Positions 5,152 to 5,533 of a stretch of DNA of 5,533 nucleotides are shown here, in pieces; position 1 is the first letter of the stretch; each line of letters opens with the position of its first letter. Under the pieces are notes generated by a model that worked only from the letters and a program-made list of their open reading frames with translations, did not search any database and was not told where the DNA came from. Location of the stretch: the NCBI GenBank assembly GCA_014729015.1, contig WJKR01000047.1, positions 1-5,533 on the forward strand, read 5' to 3'. The DNA comes from Candidatus Woesearchaeota archaeon (lineage in GTDB: Archaea > Nanobdellota > Nanobdellia > Woesearchaeales > WJKR01). Made by a program: the position numbers and the translations under genes.

Positions 5152-5533
5152 CCATGTACCGCAAACAATACCGGATTTGCTCCTCAGTCCACCCATGAGC
5201 CACCAAATGATCCCTGAAATGCTCCACAGGATAATCATTATCGACAACCTTCTGCAAGAACGCGGTCAACCGCTGCTCGTTCTCAAGCTTGGCGAACGGC
5301 GACGGCGGCCTCTCCTCTGGCAAAGACTCCTCACGAGGCGGCGTAGGCTCGTGGAAATCCCCTCCCCGCGGCTCCAAAGCCGCTTCCGCAGCGGCGACCG
5401 GCGAACCATCGCCAGCCAAAGACGACACCAACTCGCCCTCCGGCTCAGCAACACCACGCCGACGACGATGCCGCCGATGACCACGACAACAATCATCCAG
5501 GCCCACCACGGCAACTGCCACACCCGATCGAAC
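5141..5533 (-). CDS. Membrane-anchored protein with acidic linker and C-terminal helical domain; 5' partial and apparently frameshifted
   Basis: No known function. The C-terminal part is read in one frame. It has an acidic, Pro-rich linker (GDFHEPTPPREESLPEERPP) and a compact helical domain, FLQKVVDNDYPVEHF followed by HLVAHGWTEEQIRYCLRYMV. The latter resembles the Y-x-x-EqI / GW-x-EEqI helical repeats that end many archaeal membrane-anchored proteins. Upstream of about 5440 this frame turns into an implausible Arg/Cys/His-rich string. The frame offset by one base instead encodes a good transmembrane helix, WQLPWWAWMIVVVVIGGIVV then GVVLLSRR (5520-5437), with positive residues after it. A TM anchor, charged linker and helical domain make one sensible protein, so a single missing base or a -1 shift near 5430-5445 is inferred. 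The frame remains open to the right edge (FDRVW), so the true start may lie outside. Its stop overlaps the convergent glycosylase gene by 11 bp. Confidence 0.65.
   Translation of the reverse strand, partial: VRSGVAVAVVGLDDCCRGHRRHRRRRGVAEPEGELVSSLAGDGSPVAAAEAALEPRGGDFHEPTPPREESLPEERPPSPFAKLENEQRLTAFLQKVVDNDYPVEHFRDHLVAHGWTEEQIRYCLRYMVKK

Noticed and set aside
4753..5247. Minus-strand open frame of 164 codons opposite the glycosylase
   Set aside because: Antisense to a catalytic-motif-bearing gene and it overlaps the membrane protein's 3' end; composition is atypical.
5446..5521. Arg/His/Cys-rich N-terminus of the 126-codon minus frame
   Set aside because: It is the off-frame reading of a strong transmembrane helix and is better explained by a frameshift.
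1..5533. CRISPR arrays, insertion sequences, tRNAs, direct repeats
   Set aside because: No repeated units, transposase-like frames or tRNA-like cloverleaf with TTCGA arm and acceptor pairing were found by eye.

Overview
The window looks like a compact archaeal chromosome segment, most probably from a DPANN-type lineage (Woesearchaeota or Pacearchaeota-like; the phylum is inferred). Direct signs of Archaea are an archaeal-type NAC gene, a 52-residue Sec61-beta/SecG gene, an RNase P RNA, A/T-rich TATA boxes about 27 bases before start codons or RNA ends (leaderless transcripts), and tightly packed genes with ATGA overlaps. No repeats, insertion sequences, CRISPR arrays or tRNAs were seen.

Layout from left to right. 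At 1-1077 (minus) is a 3'-truncated THUMP-methyltransferase of the Trm14/TrmN/Trm-G10 group, with its own promoter in the 33-bp gap before it. From 3875 down to 1111 runs a six-gene minus-strand operon, read as secG (Sec61 beta), nac, a transglutaminase-like protein, two small all-helical archaeal proteins, and a MinD/ParA-like ATPase. Spacings are -4, +3, +12, -26 and -4 bp. The last three genes may also be read from an internal promoter inside the transglutaminase-like gene. At 3907-4268 (minus) is a complete RNase P RNA gene that fills what would otherwise be an intergenic gap. Its oligo-T end is also the TATA box of secG. Diverging from it on the plus strand is a MutY-family DNA glycosylase (to 5151). 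It converges, with an 11-bp overlap, on a partial minus-strand gene at the right edge. That gene encodes a membrane-anchored protein and appears to carry a -1 frameshift.

The left part groups functions of RNA maturation (RNase P, THUMP methyltransferase), nascent-chain handling and export (NAC, Sec61 beta). It adds a poorly known module: MinD-like ATPase, two helical partners and a candidate cysteine-triad protein. That module is the most likely place for undescribed biology. Plus-strand base composition switches from G/T-rich to A/C-rich around the RNase P gene, and the switch does not follow gene orientation.
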